Of a stretch of DNA of 64,000 nucleotides, positions 29,629 through 39,160 are shown in pieces. The notes under the pieces were generated by a model that ran no database searches, had not been told where the DNA came from, and worked only from the letters and a program-made list of their open reading frames with translations. Origin of the DNA: Collimonas arenae (lineage in GTDB: Bacteria > Pseudomonadota > Gammaproteobacteria > Burkholderiales > Burkholderiaceae_D). Each line of letters starts with the position of its first letter. Within the stretch, counting starts at the first letter, position 1. Location: NCBI RefSeq assembly GCF_001584165.1, contig NZ_CP013233.1, forward strand, positions 3,232,620 through 3,296,619, given 5' to 3'. The translations under genes were made by a program, and so were the position numbers.

Positions 29629-30549
29629 ATGACGATAGATATCCTAGCCTACGGCGAAGCAATGGTGGAGTTCAACCAGCGCGCCGACGATGCACGCATG
29701 TATTTGCAGGGTTTCGGCGGCGACACCTCGAACTTTTGTATCGCCGCAGCGCGCCAAGGCGCACTAACCGGCTATATCAGCGCGCTTGGCAACGATCATT
29801 TCGGACAGCAGCTGCGCAATCTGTGGCAGGCCGAACAAGTCGATGCCACACATGTACTCCACGATCAGCAAGCGGCCAGTGGCGTCTATTTCGTTTCGCA
29901 CGACGAGGATGGCCACCACTTCGACTACCTGCGCGCAGGTTCCGCCGCCAGCCGTTACACCAGTGCGCAACTGCCGTTGCAGGCCATCGCCGACGCCAAG
30001 CTGCTGCACCTGTCCGGCATCAGCCTGGCGATCAGCGAATCGGCTTGCGATGCCGGCCTGGCCGCAATGGCGCATGCACGCAAACACGGCGTGCGTACTT
30101 CGCTCGACACCAACCTGCGACTGAAATTATGGCCACTGGAACGTGCCCGAGAAAAAATGCGTGAAGCGTTCGCGCTGTGCGATATCTGCCTGCCGAGCTG
30201 GGACGATGTCAGCATCCTGACCGGTCTCGACGACCGCGATGCGATTGTCGATGCCTTGCTGTCATACGGTATCGGCCTGGTCGCCTTCAAGCTTGGCGCC
30301 GAAGGCTGCTACGTCGCCACTCGCGAAGAACGCCGTTTAGTGCCTGCCTACACAGTTGATGCGATCGACGCCACCGGAGCTGGCGATTGCTTTGGCGGGG
30401 CCTTCATTGCGCGCCTGGCAGCTGGCGACGATCCATTAGCAGCTGCCCGTTACGCAAATGTTTGTGCGGCCCTGTCGACTACTGGCTATGGTGCCGTGGC
30501 GCCGATCCCGCTGGCTGCGCAAGTGGAAAAGATATTGGACTCGAAGTAG
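29629..30549 (+). CDS. PfkB-family sugar kinase, probable 2-dehydro-3-deoxygluconokinase
   Basis: 306 residues. The ribokinase/PfkB fold has FGGDTSNFCIAAARQGA (substrate end, GG motif) and the ATP/anion-hole signature DATGAGDCFGGAFIARL with the catalytic Asp. YGEAMVEFNQ at the start and SLDTNLRLKLWP in the middle are typical of KDG kinases. It follows the deaminase gene by 19 bases and must be cotranscribed. A sugar-acid kinase fits gluconate-type chemistry better than D-amino acids, so the pathway of this cluster is not settled by sequence alone. Confidence 0.85.
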   Translation: MTIDILAYGEAMVEFNQRADDARMYLQGFGGDTSNFCIAAARQGALTGYISALGNDHFGQQLRNLWQAEQVDATHVLHDQQAASGVYFVSHDEDGHHFDYLRAGSAASRYTSAQLPLQAIADAKLLHLSGISLAISESACDAGLAAMAHARKHGVRTSLDTNLRLKLWPLERAREKMREAFALCDICLPSWDDVSILTGLDDRDAIVDALLSYGIGLVAFKLGAEGCYVATREERRLVPAYTVDAIDATGAGDCFGGAFIARLAAGDDPLAAARYANVCAALSTTGYGAVAPIPLAAQVEKILDSK

Positions 30550-30583
30550 TCGCGGCGATTCGCATCGCATTCAGCAGGAAACA

Positions 30584-30614
30584 GAAAGGGCGCCGCATTG
30601 GCGCCCTTTCTATT
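30584..30614. terminator. bidirectional terminator after the kinase gene
   Basis: GAAAGGGCGCC, loop GCATT, GGCGCCCTTTC, then TATT. The perfect 11-pair stem lies 35 bases after the kinase stop codon and directly behind the end of the convergent regulator gene, serving both. Confidence 0.85.
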
Positions 30615-32140
30615 ATCCGGATACGACAAGCTGCTTGACTGCAGTCTCATCAACTTTACTGCGCTTGTGCAGCAGCTCGCCGACAATCTCGCCAAGCCGC
30701 TTTATCCCCTGTTCAATATGCGGTGAAAACGGCTGGCCGCAGCAAAGCCGCAGGAAGTGGTCGAAGCGATGTGAGTTGGAAAACATCAAGCCGGGAGCGA
30801 CCTTGATCCCTTCCTGCAACGCCGCCTCGAACAAGGTTTTCGACGATAATTGCTGCGGCAGTTCCACCCACAATAGCGTGCCACCCTGCGGCATGCTGAC
30901 CCGCGTGCCGGCCGGAAAATGCGTAGCGATCGCTTCGGCGGTTCGTTCGCACTGCCCCCGCAGCGTTTCGCGTAAACGCCGCAAATGACGATCGTAGGCT
31001 GACGAGCCCATGAAATCGGCGGCGGCAATCTGCGCCCACTCCTCGTTGGCGCGGGTATGCGCGAACTTGAGCATTTCAAGCCGCGCCTGCCAGCGCCCAC
31101 CAATCATCCAGCCCAGCCGCATGCCCGGCGCCAGCACCTTGTTGAGCGAAGCACAGTAAATCACATTGCCGCTGCGGTCCCAGGCTTTTAACGCGGTTGC
31201 CGATGTCGTATCGGCAACCAGGTCACCATACGAATCGTCTTCGATTACAGCCATTCCATGCTGCTCGCACAGCTCGGCCAAACGCGCCTTGTGTGCATCC
31301 GGCATGATGCTGCCCAGCGGATTCTGCAGATGCGGCACCACCACCACCGCCTTGATATCGGGATATGTCTCGACCGCCAGTTGCAACGCCTCGATCGAGA
31401 TGCCAGTGCGCGGACTGGTGGGAATTTCGAGAGCACGCATGCCCAGGCTTTCCAGCACCTGCAACAGCCCGTAATACGTCGGCGACTCGACGGCAATCAT
31501 GTCGCCCGCCTGCGCCACGGCACGCAACGCCAGGTTGATCGCCTCAATGCAGCCGTGGGTGACAATGATTTCTTCTGGCACGACCTTGATGCCGATCCCC
31601 AGGCTGCGCTTGGCAAGCACTTGCCGAAAAGCCTGGTTGCCGTTATGCGACATCATGCTGGTCAGCACGGTCGGATGGCGCCGCAAGGCACGGATAGAAG
31701 CATTTTTCAACGCTTCCACCGCATACAGTTCCGGCGCGCAGGTGGCGCTGCTGAAATCGAACGTGACGGGTGCTTGCGCCCTTGCGCAATAACCTCCGAT
31801 ACCCGTTCGTGAATACCGACATATTGAGCCGGCATCGGCACAGTCGGATTCAAAAGACTTGACTCGTCGTTCAACGGCAACACCTGCCGCGCGCCTGACG
31901 CACAAAATAACCAGAGCGCGGACGCGCCTCCAACCAGCCTCCCTGCTCCAGATGGCGCAAGGCTTGCAATGCGGTCGACAAGCTGACCTGATGCTGCCGC
32001 ATCAGGTCGCGCACCGATGGCATGCGGTTGCCCGGCGCCAGCGCCTTGGATTGGATCGCCGCCAGATAATGATCAGCCAGGCGCCGGTACAGTAGCGACG
32101 ATGCGGGAGATGGAGACATCGATAAAGGTGTTCGGTCCAT
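30613..32140 (-). pseudogene. MocR/GntR-type regulator with aminotransferase domain, two frameshifts as read
   Basis: Three frames make up one protein of about 509 residues. The N-terminal winged helix (LLYRRLADHYLAAIQSKAL, then MPSVRDLMRQHQVSLSTALQ) starts near the ATG at 32140 and stops at 31871. A middle piece (QVLPLNDESSLLNPTVP, then QYVGIHERVSEVIAQ) lies in another frame. The aminotransferase-like domain (TFDFSSATCAPELYAVEALK onward, PLP lysine region YCASLNKVLAPGMRLGW) runs to 30613. Adding one base at 31887-31888 and one at 31768-31770 restores the frame. MocR proteins are repressors or activators that bind PLP. Both sites are G/C homopolymers, so sequencing error is likely. Confidence 0.75.
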
Positions 32141-32328
32141 GAAGATAGTGATTGCTTGAATAGTGGGGCATCTCGGCAAAACAGAACAGATACAGAAACA
32201 ACCTAATCGGACGATAACAGATAAGGCCGGCATCTATCTGTTGCGCAACAGATAGCGCTCCGCTGTGCCTGTTCCGGCGCGTCCACGACGACTACGCTGG
32301 AGACCTGTTCTTCATCAAGGAAATGGCC

Positions 32329-32676
32329 ATGCAAACCACCGCCAGCGACGACCGCTACACCACATCCCGCATCCGGCTCGGTCGCGATCAAGCCACCATG
32401 TTCTATGCAACGCGTGGTACCGTTATTGTTGCGGAACAAGGCAATATCCTGATCTGCGAAAGCGCCAATCAATGGCTCGGCCTGACGGCTGCCGTACAGT
32501 CGCTGATTGGCACGGGGGAGTGTCACGCGTTGCAGCGCGACGGCTGGCTGCGCTTACAGGCCGTCGGCCAGGAAAGCGCCGATGGCTTGGTGATTGCCGA
32601 GATGCCATCGACTGCCCTTCCCATCTGGCTGCGTTGCTGGCATTGGTTAAACACAACGCCACCGTTAAAAGAATGA
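32329..32676 (+). CDS. DUF2917 family protein
   Basis: 115 residues from the ATG at 32329, seven bases after AAGGA; another ATG six bases upstream is less well placed. A small cupin-like beta-rich protein: RIRLGRDQATMFYATRGTVIVAEQGN and WLGLTAAVQSLIGTGECHAL follow the DUF2917 pattern I recall from Burkholderiales. The RGT-(V)-W/V and GDI-like patterns suggest a small beta barrel. Function is unknown. It is divergent from the MocR-type regulator, with about 190 bases between start codons, so the regulator might control it. Confidence 0.7.
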   Translation: MQTTASDDRYTTSRIRLGRDQATMFYATRGTVIVAEQGNILICESANQWLGLTAAVQSLIGTGECHALQRDGWLRLQAVGQESADGLVIAEMPSTALPIWLRCWHWLNTTPPLKE

Positions 32677-32730
32677 CAAACAACGGCAAAGCACTTGTTG
32701 CCAGGTCGCGATCTGGCTTATTCTGTAGCC

Positions 32731-33420
32731 ATGAGCATCACGCGTGAAGATCTGGAACAGGACCGCCTGCGGACGATCCTTGATAACACCCCGATAGCCC
32801 CTTCTCTGCTGTCCGAAGCGGCGCTGGAGGCGTCCTGGCGGGCCGCACTGGCATCGCTGCCGGATCCCGGTGGCGACGTCTGGCTGTTCGGCTACGGCTC
32901 GCTGATCTGGAATCCGATGGTGGAACATACCGAGCGAATACCCGCGATGCTGTACGGCTATCATCGCGGCTTCTACCTGTATTCGCGCATCAACCGCGGC
33001 ACCTACGATAATCCAGGTTTAGTGTTGGGTCTGGATCGTGGCGGCTGCTGTAGCGGCATCGCATTTCGAATTCCAGCAGTCAGCATTGAAACGGAACTGA
33101 AAATGCTATGGCGCCGCGAAATGCTGACTGGCGCCTACCTGCCGCGCTGGCTGCCGATGCAACTAAAAGGCCAGAACAACCAGCGCATCAAAGCACTGGC
33201 TTTCGTCATGAACCGCCAACACGAAGCCTACGCCGGCCGCCTGCCCGACCTGACAGTCATCTCCCACCTGCGCGACGCCTGCGGCCTGTACGGCCCAGCC
33301 CGAGACTACCTGCGCCACACCCTGGAAGGCCTACTGAAAGAAGGCTTCCAAGACCCCTACCTGGCACGTCTGTGGGCGCAGTTAGAGTCAAGTGAGAATC
33401 CGATTAGTGGCAAAAAATAG
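32731..33420 (+). CDS. chaC: ChaC-type gamma-glutamylcyclotransferase
   Basis: 229 residues from the ATG at 32731. ChaC enzymes split glutathione into 5-oxoproline and Cys-Gly in the cytosol. The substrate-binding motif VWLFGYGSLIWNP is present, followed by RIPAMLYGYHRGFYLYS, and the catalytic Glu lies in LWRREMLTGAYLPRW. The C-terminal segment DYLRHTLEGLLKEGFQDPYL is typical. A TTG 36 bases upstream would add 12 residues unlike the family. The gene lies 54 bases after the DUF2917 gene on the same strand. The name comes from E. coli chaC. Confidence 0.92.
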   Translation: MSITREDLEQDRLRTILDNTPIAPSLLSEAALEASWRAALASLPDPGGDVWLFGYGSLIWNPMVEHTERIPAMLYGYHRGFYLYSRINRGTYDNPGLVLGLDRGGCCSGIAFRIPAVSIETELKMLWRREMLTGAYLPRWLPMQLKGQNNQRIKALAFVMNRQHEAYAGRLPDLTVISHLRDACGLYGPARDYLRHTLEGLLKEGFQDPYLARLWAQLESSENPISGKK

Positions 33421-33507
33421 CAAGGCCGCAGTGGCTTTTGACGTTGCCGTTGCCTTTGACTTTTCGCATGCTGACGTTGCCTTCCCTATGGTCCCCGCCG
33501 GGTGACA

Positions 33508-33561
33508 GTCGGAAATAATGGGACACATGTTTGAGCGAAGCGAGTTTGTGTCCCATCCGAC
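33508..33561. repeat. 54-base hairpin element
   Basis: GTCGGA at 33508 pairs with TCCGAC at 33556-33561, and ATGGGACACA pairs with TGTGTCCCAT (33546-33555 region), closing on GAGCGAAGCGAG. The inverted repeat is nearly continuous with a four-base bulge (AATA). It is too AT-poor in its tail to be a terminator and is probably a repetitive intergenic element. Confidence 0.6.
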
Positions 33562-33776
33562 TGGCGCACGGCTCATTTGAGAACCCGCCAACGGCGGGCA
33601 ACGGCTGTGCGACCGCCTTTTTGCTTACTTTTTGGGCGCCCAGCTAGGGCGGAGCAAAAAGTGAGCGGCTGCCGGGCCGCTCCCGGCTAGTCCCCACGGA
33701 GTAAGCAACGTATTAATTAACGACGAAACAGCGGATTCTGAATGCGCCACTGCACTCACTCCGTGGCCCGTTAAAA

Positions 33777-33824
33777 GGGGTCAGAGTAATTTTCGCAAAA
33801 AGCCGCGAAAAAAACTCTGACCCC
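33777..33824. repeat. REP-like palindrome GGGGTCAGAGT ... ACTCTGACCCC
   Basis: Eleven-base perfect arms at 33777-33787 and 33814-33824, with an inner stem TTTCGC (33791-33796) and GCGAAA (33805-33810). The outer arm differs by one base from the element at 50032-50093 (GGGGACAGAGT). As I recall, such palindromes are common in proteobacteria and are often linked with RAYT transposases; no RAYT gene is in this window. Confidence 0.65.
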
Positions 33825-33901
33825 ATTTAACTAACTCTGCTCATTTACCTACGCAACAAGTGGCATCAAATACGGGTGACTGATTCCCGTATCAAACCCC
33901 A

Positions 33902-35452
33902 TCACAACTGCGGATTCAGCTTCTCCGATTTCGAATGCAATTTATTCAGCGCCGATAAATAAGCCTTGGCCGAAGCCACTACAATATCCAGGTCCGCCCC
34001 AACACCATTAACGATCCGCCCAGACTTCGACAAGCGCATCGTCACCTCACCCTGCGACTGCGTCCCAGTGGTAATCGCATTCACCGAAAACAGCAACAAC
34101 TCAGCGCCGCTCGCCACCTCGGTTTCAATCGCGTTCACGATCGCATCCACCGGCCCATTACCCTCGCCCTCGCAACTGGATTCCTTGCCATCGATCGAAA
34201 ACACCACCTTCGCACTAGGTTTCTCACCGGTTTCCGAATGCTGCGACAACGACACAAAACGATAGTATTCGTTGTCATGCGATTGCTGCTCGTCCGATAC
34301 CAGCGCAATGATGTCCTCATCAAAAATTTCCGACTTGCGATCCGCCAGTTCCTTGAAACGGGCAAAAGCCGCGTTGACCTCAGTCTCGGAATCCAGCGCT
34401 ATGCCCAACTCCTCCAGGCGCTGCTTGAATGCATTACGTCCCGACAACTTGCCCAGAACGATCTTGTTGGCGCTCCAGCCTACATCTTCGGCGCGCATGA
34501 TTTCGTAGGTATCACGCGCCTTCAATACGCCGTCCTGATGAATGCCGGATGCATGCGCGAAAGCATTGGCGCCAACCACCGACTTGTTCGGTTGCACCGC
34601 AAAACCGGTAATCTGCGACACCAGCTTGGAAGCCGGCACGATCTGCGTGGTATCGATGCCGATATCGAGATTGAAGTAATCGCGCCGCGTCCGCACCGCC
34701 ATCACGATTTCTTCCAGCGCCGTATTGCCAGCCCGCTCGCCAAGGCCGTTGATGGTGCATTCGACCTGACGTGCACCGCCGATCATCACACCCGCCAGCG
34801 AATTGGCAACCGCCATGCCAAGGTCGTTATGGCAATGCACCGACCAGATCGCCTTGTCTGAATTCGGAATACGTTCGCGCAACGTCTTCAACATGTGGCC
34901 ATACAGTTCCGGCACGCCATAACCGACGGTATCGGCAAAATTGATCGTGGTAGCGCCCTCGGCAATCACGGCCTCCAGCACTCGGCACAGGAAATCCATA
35001 TCGGAACGGCTGCCGTCTTCCGGACTGAATTCGACATCGTCCGTAAACTTGCGGGCAAAGCGCACTGCCTGTTTAGCCTGCTCAAACACCTGATCCGGTG
35101 TCATCCGCAGCTTTTTTTCCATATGCAACGGTGAAGTCGCAAGGAATGTATGAATCCGCTTGCGCTCGGCCGGCTGCAACGCTTCGGCGGCGCGCGCAAT
35201 GTCACGATCATTGGCGCGTGACAGCGAGCAGACGGTGGAATCCTTGACGATCCCGGCGATTGCCTTGATCGCTTCGAAATCGCCTGGGGAAGCGGCGGCA
35301 AACCCGGCCTCGATCACATCGACTTTCATTCGCTCCAGCTGTTTGGCGATACGGATTTTTTCATCCTTGGTCATCGAAGCGCCGGGCGATTGCTCGCCAT
35401 CACGCAAGGTGGTGTCGAATATGATCAGTTTTTCGGGTGAGTTGGCTGCCAT
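33902..35452 (-). CDS. leuA: 2-isopropylmalate synthase
   Basis: 516 residues. It condenses acetyl-CoA with 2-oxoisovalerate, the first step of leucine synthesis. The TIM-barrel domain starts [19 protein letters not shown], with the metal ligands in [16 protein letters not shown] and the GAGERAGN-type motif [16 protein letters not shown]. The C-terminal regulatory domain, which binds leucine in feedback inhibition, covers about residues 390-510. The start has AGGAG six bases upstream. The gene is on the same strand as, and downstream of, ilvBNC, pssA and psd, so it lies at the end of a branched-chain and phospholipid region. Confidence 0.97.
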   Translation of the reverse strand: MAANSPEKLIIFDTTLRDGEQSPGASMTKDEKIRIAKQLERMKVDVIEAGFAAASPGDFEAIKAIAGIVKDSTVCSLSRANDRDIARAAEALQPAERKRIHTFLATSPLHMEKKLRMTPDQVFEQAKQAVRFARKFTDDVEFSPEDGSRSDMDFLCRVLEAVIAEGATTINFADTVGYGVPELYGHMLKTLRERIPNSDKAIWSVHCHNDLGMAVANSLAGVMIGGARQVECTINGLGERAGNTALEEIVMAVRTRRDYFNLDIGIDTTQIVPASKLVSQITGFAVQPNKSVVGANAFAHASGIHQDGVLKARDTYEIMRAEDVGWSANKIVLGKLSGRNAFKQRLEELGIALDSETEVNAAFARFKELADRKSEIFDEDIIALVSDEQQSHDNEYYRFVSLSQHSETGEKPSAKVVFSIDGKESSCEGEGNGPVDAIVNAIETEVASGAELLLFSVNAITTGTQSQGEVTMRLSKSGRIVNGVGADLDIVVASAKAYLSALNKLHSKSEKLNPQL

Positions 35453-35534
35453 GCTGTGCTCCTGATTGGTCTACTAAACCACTAATTTTAATGACTTTGT
35501 CCAATCCCGGTATAAAAATAACAAAATCCGGGCG

Positions 35535-35565
35535 TAAAAAAGCCGCCGGTGAAAACTGGGCGGCT
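35535..35565 (-). terminator. terminator of the LysM/BON gene
   Basis: On the minus strand AGCCGCC, an 11-base loop, GGCGGCT, then six T. It lies 30 bases after the stop codon of the LysM gene and in front of leuA. Confidence 0.8.
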
Positions 35566-35594
35566 GTTGTCGTTATTACGTTACAGCAGGGAAA

Positions 35595-36074
35595 TCAAGC
35601 CAGTGGCGGGATACGCAGCTTTTGGCCTGGATAAATCAGATCCACGCTCTTCAACATCGGCTTGTTAGCTTCAAAAATGGCGTTGTATTTATTCGGATCG
35701 CCGTAGAATTGTTTGGAAATCTTCGACAGGTTATCGCCGCTGACCACGTCATACCATTGCGACTCGTCAGCAGCCTCTGCAACGGTCAGATTGTCAATCA
35801 CATCCTTGACATCCTTGACGTTACCGCAGCACAAGATGATCTTTTCACGCGTCTGTTGATCCGGCGCCTCGCCGCTGGCGGTGACCGACGATGAAGCGGC
35901 GTCAAAAGCAATCGTCAAGCCACTGGTGTCGATCCCTTGAGTGCCGACATAGGTTTTAATGGCATCTGCCGCCGCATTCTGCAACTCTTCAACATTCGGA
36001 GCTGCCGCCACTTCTTCCGGCTTATGTCCCAGCAGCTTTTCGCCAGCGTCTTTGATAAAAGAAAGTAAACCCAT
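35595..36074 (-). CDS. kbp: BON and LysM domain protein, Kbp/YgaU-like
   Basis: 159 residues from the ATG at 36074, with GGAG upstream. The start MGLLSFIKDAGEKLLG, a BON domain (about residues 40-100, GLTIAFDAASSSVTASGEA) and a C-terminal LysM domain (WYDVVSGDNLSKISKQFYG to YPGQKLRIP) match E. coli Kbp/YgaU, a cytosolic potassium-binding protein. There is no signal peptide, which fits Kbp and argues against a peptidoglycan-binding role despite the LysM domain. A terminator follows it. Confidence 0.9.
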   Translation of the reverse strand: MGLLSFIKDAGEKLLGHKPEEVAAAPNVEELQNAAADAIKTYVGTQGIDTSGLTIAFDAASSSVTASGEAPDQQTREKIILCCGNVKDVKDVIDNLTVAEAADESQWYDVVSGDNLSKISKQFYGDPNKYNAIFEANKPMLKSVDLIYPGQKLRIPPLA

Positions 36075-36209
36075 TTTTTTCTCCAGTAGAAGTTGAAAAA
36101 GGATGATGCCACTTACCTTGTTACCGTGCTGCTCGAAGCGCAAGGTTTAACAACATTTAACCTTACCAATATGTCACAAGCATGACTTCAAGGGTTTGAG
36201 AGGTCTTTC

Positions 36210-37082
36210 TTAGTCTTTATCGTCGTGCTCAAGTTCCGTCTGCACAATGCTGACCGGCTTGCCCTTGAACCAACGCCAGAAATAAACGCCGAATCCCGAC
36301 AAGCCATACAACACAAACAAACCGAACAACACCTTCGACGGATCGCTGAAGATCGCCACCAGCGCCAGCACCACCAAAAAAGCGGCAATGAACGGCATCG
36401 GCTTGCGCAAGTTGATATCCTTGAAACTGTAAAACGGCACATTGCTGACCATGGTCAGGCCGGCATACAAAGTGATGGCCCAGGCTGCCCAACTCAGTGA
36501 CGTGCCGCGAAAACCCAGATCGTCCATCAGCCAGACAAAACCGGCCACCAGCGCCGCGGCGGCAGGACTTGGCAAACCCTGGAAATAGCGCTTGTCAACT
36601 ACCGTGATATTGGTATTGAAGCGCGCCAGGCGCAGCGCGCCGCCGGCGCAATAAACAAAAGCCGCCAGCCAGCCAAGCTTGCCCATGCCGCGCAAAGACC
36701 ACTCGTACACAACCAACGCCGGTGCAGCGCCAAACGACACCATGTCCGACAAGCTGTCATATTGCGCGCCAAACTCACTCTGCGTATTGGTCAGGCGAGC
36801 AACACGGCCATCCAGGCTATCCAGCACCATCGCCACAAAAATGGCGATCGATGCTTGGTCGAAACGCAGGTTCATCGCCATCACGATCGCATAAAACCCG
36901 CAAAACAAGGCCGCTGTCGTGAACGCATTCGGCAACAGATAGATACCGCGCCGACGCCGCACTTGCGCCATCGGCACTTCATCACCGCCATACCCGCCGC
37001 GCTCGACATTTTTGTTCAGGCGCAGTGCCTTGGGGAACTGCGCGGCACTGCTTTTCGCTTTACGGCGCTTGAATGTGGCCAT
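36210..37082 (-). CDS. pssA: CDP-diacylglycerol--serine O-phosphatidyltransferase
   Basis: 290 residues with about seven or eight hydrophobic helices. It makes phosphatidylserine from CDP-diacylglycerol and serine in the inner membrane. The CDP-alcohol phosphotransferase signature is complete: DSLDGRVARLTNTQSEFG and YDSLSDMVSFG, carrying the four metal-binding and catalytic Asp. The N-terminus is basic (KRRKAKSSAAQFPKALRL). psd lies 52 bases upstream on the same strand, so phosphatidylethanolamine synthesis is encoded in one unit. Confidence 0.95.
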   Translation of the reverse strand: MATFKRRKAKSSAAQFPKALRLNKNVERGGYGGDEVPMAQVRRRRGIYLLPNAFTTAALFCGFYAIVMAMNLRFDQASIAIFVAMVLDSLDGRVARLTNTQSEFGAQYDSLSDMVSFGAAPALVVYEWSLRGMGKLGWLAAFVYCAGGALRLARFNTNITVVDKRYFQGLPSPAAAALVAGFVWLMDDLGFRGTSLSWAAWAITLYAGLTMVSNVPFYSFKDINLRKPMPFIAAFLVVLALVAIFSDPSKVLFGLFVLYGLSGFGVYFWRWFKGKPVSIVQTELEHDDKD

Positions 37083-37134
37083 GTAAGTTCCGTTTCAATC
37101 AACTCAAAATACAAACAACGCAAACTACGTATTC

Positions 37135-37779
37135 TTAAAATTCAGCCAGAATGGTTTCAGTAGCCGACACTTTGTCGCCAACAGCCACCTTCGGTGTCGC
37201 CGTCAACGGCAGATAAACGTCGACGCGGGAGCCGAAACGGATAAAACCGTAGCGCTGGCCACGCGCCAGCACATCGGCCACCTTGACATAGCACAGGATG
37301 CGGCGGGCAATCAAACCGGCAACCTGGACACAGGTTACGGTCTGGCCATTGGCGGCAGTGATGACCAGAGCATTACGCTCATTTTCAATCGATGCCTTGT
37401 CGAGATCGGCGTTCACGAATTTGCCCGGGAAATACTGGACCTTCTCGATCTTGCCGTCGACCGGGGCGCGGTTCGAATGCACATTGAACACATTCATGAA
37501 GACGCTGATCTTCAATGCTTCGCGATTGGCATACGGATCCATGGTTTTCTCGACCACTACGATACGGCCATCGGCTGGCGACAGCACCGCGCCAGGTTGC
37601 TGTGGAATCACACGGGCAGGATCACGGAAAAATTGCAATACGAACAGCGCAATAATCCAGAATGGCAGCGACCAGACCGGCGAAAACAGCGTGATCAGCA
37701 ACGCAACCGCAAATGCGATGCCAAGGAACGGCCAGCCTTCGCGGGCAATAATAGGATGGGGATAATTATTCAACTGCAC
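37135..37779 (-). CDS. psd: phosphatidylserine decarboxylase proenzyme
   Basis: 214 residues. It decarboxylates phosphatidylserine to phosphatidylethanolamine. Near the N-terminus there is a hydrophobic hairpin ([19 protein letters not shown]); [11 protein letters not shown] and [18 protein letters not shown] carry conserved His and Asp residues. The self-cleavage site is [11 protein letters not shown], where the Ser becomes the pyruvoyl group. The short length and GS (not LGST) site are typical of the proteobacterial and archaeal-type small Psd. It heads the psd-pssA pair. Confidence 0.94.
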   Translation of the reverse strand: MQLNNYPHPIIAREGWPFLGIAFAVALLITLFSPVWSLPFWIIALFVLQFFRDPARVIPQQPGAVLSPADGRIVVVEKTMDPYANREALKISVFMNVFNVHSNRAPVDGKIEKVQYFPGKFVNADLDKASIENERNALVITAANGQTVTCVQVAGLIARRILCYVKVADVLARGQRYGFIRFGSRVDVYLPLTATPKVAVGDKVSATETILAEF

Positions 37780-38207
37780 TCCGGATTATCTTGATAAATG
37801 TTGGAAATTTGAAAGCGTGGCTATTTTAGTTCTAGTCGAGCCGGAAAGAAATCTAAGCTTCTGCATTTCAGTTGTAATCGCCAGTCAAAGGGCGGCTATG
37901 GGTCAATTTAAAGCAAATTGACGGCAAAACCCAAAGGTAAAGCCGGACTCGATGCCCAACGCTGCATTATTTGCTGATTAGTCAATGACTGGGTCGCCGA
38001 TGAAACAGACCGCCTGCATGATACTAGAGGAACACGACGTTCACCGAAAGAAACATTGCCTAGGCATTGTATAAAAAGGCCAGGCATTTCGCTCGATTTT
38101 ATTGACCTGTGAAATTACTGGCGATTAATTTTCAATTAGACAATATACCAGCCATTTCCCGGCTGAGGGGCCGCGACGAATAAACGCCGCAGCCCTATAT
38201 CACTTCG
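37780..38207. other. intergenic region between psd and the small lipoprotein gene
   Basis: About 428 bases. It must hold the psd promoter on the minus strand. I see no protein-like frame, no strong hairpin with a T-run and no repeat shared with other parts of the window. Confidence 0.4.
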
Positions 38208-38399
38208 TCACTTTTGCTGCTCTTCTTCCGCCGCTCGACGCTGCTCCTCGGATTGCTGCAATTGCTTCTCAACCCCCTTCGCCTTTTCGAGCGCGTCGGT
38301 TTGGGTCTTGAATATTTCGGGATGAGGCGCAGACGGCTTGCAGGCACTCAATGCAAACGTTGCTGCAAACACCGTGCAGAAGATGGTGCCGGAATTCAT
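38208..38399 (-). CDS. small lipoprotein with coiled-coil tail
   Basis: 63 residues. The signal peptide ends in a lipobox (FALSAC, Cys about residue 20), so the mature protein should be a lipid-anchored peptide of about 43 residues. It is highly charged and Glu/Gln-rich (EKQLQQSEEQRRAAEEEQQ), likely a coiled coil. Its ATG overlaps the stop codon of the SIMPL gene (ATGA), so it is translated with it. I do not recognise the family; a partner role with the SIMPL protein is inference. Confidence 0.8.
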   Translation of the reverse strand: MNSGTIFCTVFAATFALSACKPSAPHPEIFKTQTDALEKAKGVEKQLQQSEEQRRAAEEEQQK

Positions 38400-39160
38400 T
38401 TGAAGCGGACTTTACCCACCACACGCATGTTCAGCGTGGTTTCGCCCGGCTCGAAGCTAGGCTCCTCCACCGGCGCCGCATCACTCATCGAAGCGGCGCG
38501 CATCATCATGGCCTTGGGTGCAGCAGCTTCCTGGGCATAATTGCCGGAACCTTCAAAATCGACCGTATCGATGACAGCGTCGGACTCCTTGCGCCCCATC
38601 GCGCGCGCAATCGAAGCGATCCGTTCGGTCAGGTTCTGGTAGGTCGCGGCGATCCGCTGATCGTCGAGTTTCTTGCTGGTGGCATCGCTCAAACCGAAGT
38701 ACAAGCCGTTCAGCCCCAGAACGCTTTGCACTGCTGCTACCGTTTTCGGCAAGTTGTTCAGATTGGTCGTGGTCGCATCCAGGTACTGGCCGACTCGCCA
38801 ACCGGTCGGCTGGCGTGGCTTGTTAGCGCTGCCGCGCGGTTGCGGCTGGTCTTCCGGATATACGGGATAGGTGTAATAGCCGCGCGTCTGCAGGATCGCC
38901 TGCGGATCCTGGCGTTTCAGGATATCGGTACCCTGCTTCATCTTCAGGTTGACGCGCGAAGCGGCAGCCGCCTTGTCCTTATCCTGTTCTTCGACATTGA
39001 AAGTAATCCGCACCTGGTCATTGGCGTGCTTGACTTCGCCGTAGGCCGGCACGATGACCAAGGTGCCGCTGGACAGCGCCGGCGCGGGGGCCTGGGCATG
39101 GGCTGCGAAACCGGTGGCAGCCAGTAAGGACGACAACATCAATTTGCGTGATCGCGACAT
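38396..39160 (-). CDS. SIMPL (DUF541) domain secreted protein
   Basis: 254 residues from the ATG at 39160, with GGAG six to seven bases upstream. A signal peptide is clear (KLMLSSLLAATGFAAHAQA). The mature protein follows the DUF541/SIMPL layout: GTLVIVPAYGEVKHANDQVRI written here in part, a long central region with GYYTYPVYPED, then LDDQRIAATYQNLTERIASI and a C-terminal beta segment TLNMRVVGKVRFK. SIMPL proteins are periplasmic or outer-membrane associated and of unclear function. It overlaps the lipoprotein gene by four bases. Confidence 0.88.
   Translation of the reverse strand: MSRSRKLMLSSLLAATGFAAHAQAPAPALSSGTLVIVPAYGEVKHANDQVRITFNVEEQDKDKAAAASRVNLKMKQGTDILKRQDPQAILQTRGYYTYPVYPEDQPQPRGSANKPRQPTGWRVGQYLDATTTNLNNLPKTVAAVQSVLGLNGLYFGLSDATSKKLDDQRIAATYQNLTERIASIARAMGRKESDAVIDTVDFEGSGNYAQEAAAPKAMMMRAASMSDAAPVEEPSFEPGETTLNMRVVGKVRFK

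Larger units (their letters stand above)
33421..33901. other. repeat-rich spacer between chaC and leuA
   Basis: About 480 bases without a gene. In order it holds a TTGCCGTTGCC-type simple repeat near 33441-33482, a long hairpin at 33508-33561, a small CCCGCC/GGCGGG hairpin at 33584-33598, the mirrored pieces CTTTTTGCTTACTTTTT and GCAAAAAGTGAGC near 33620-33665, and a REP-like hairpin at 33777-33824. It looks like a mosaic of dispersed intergenic repeats. I see no transposase fragment. Confidence 0.6.
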
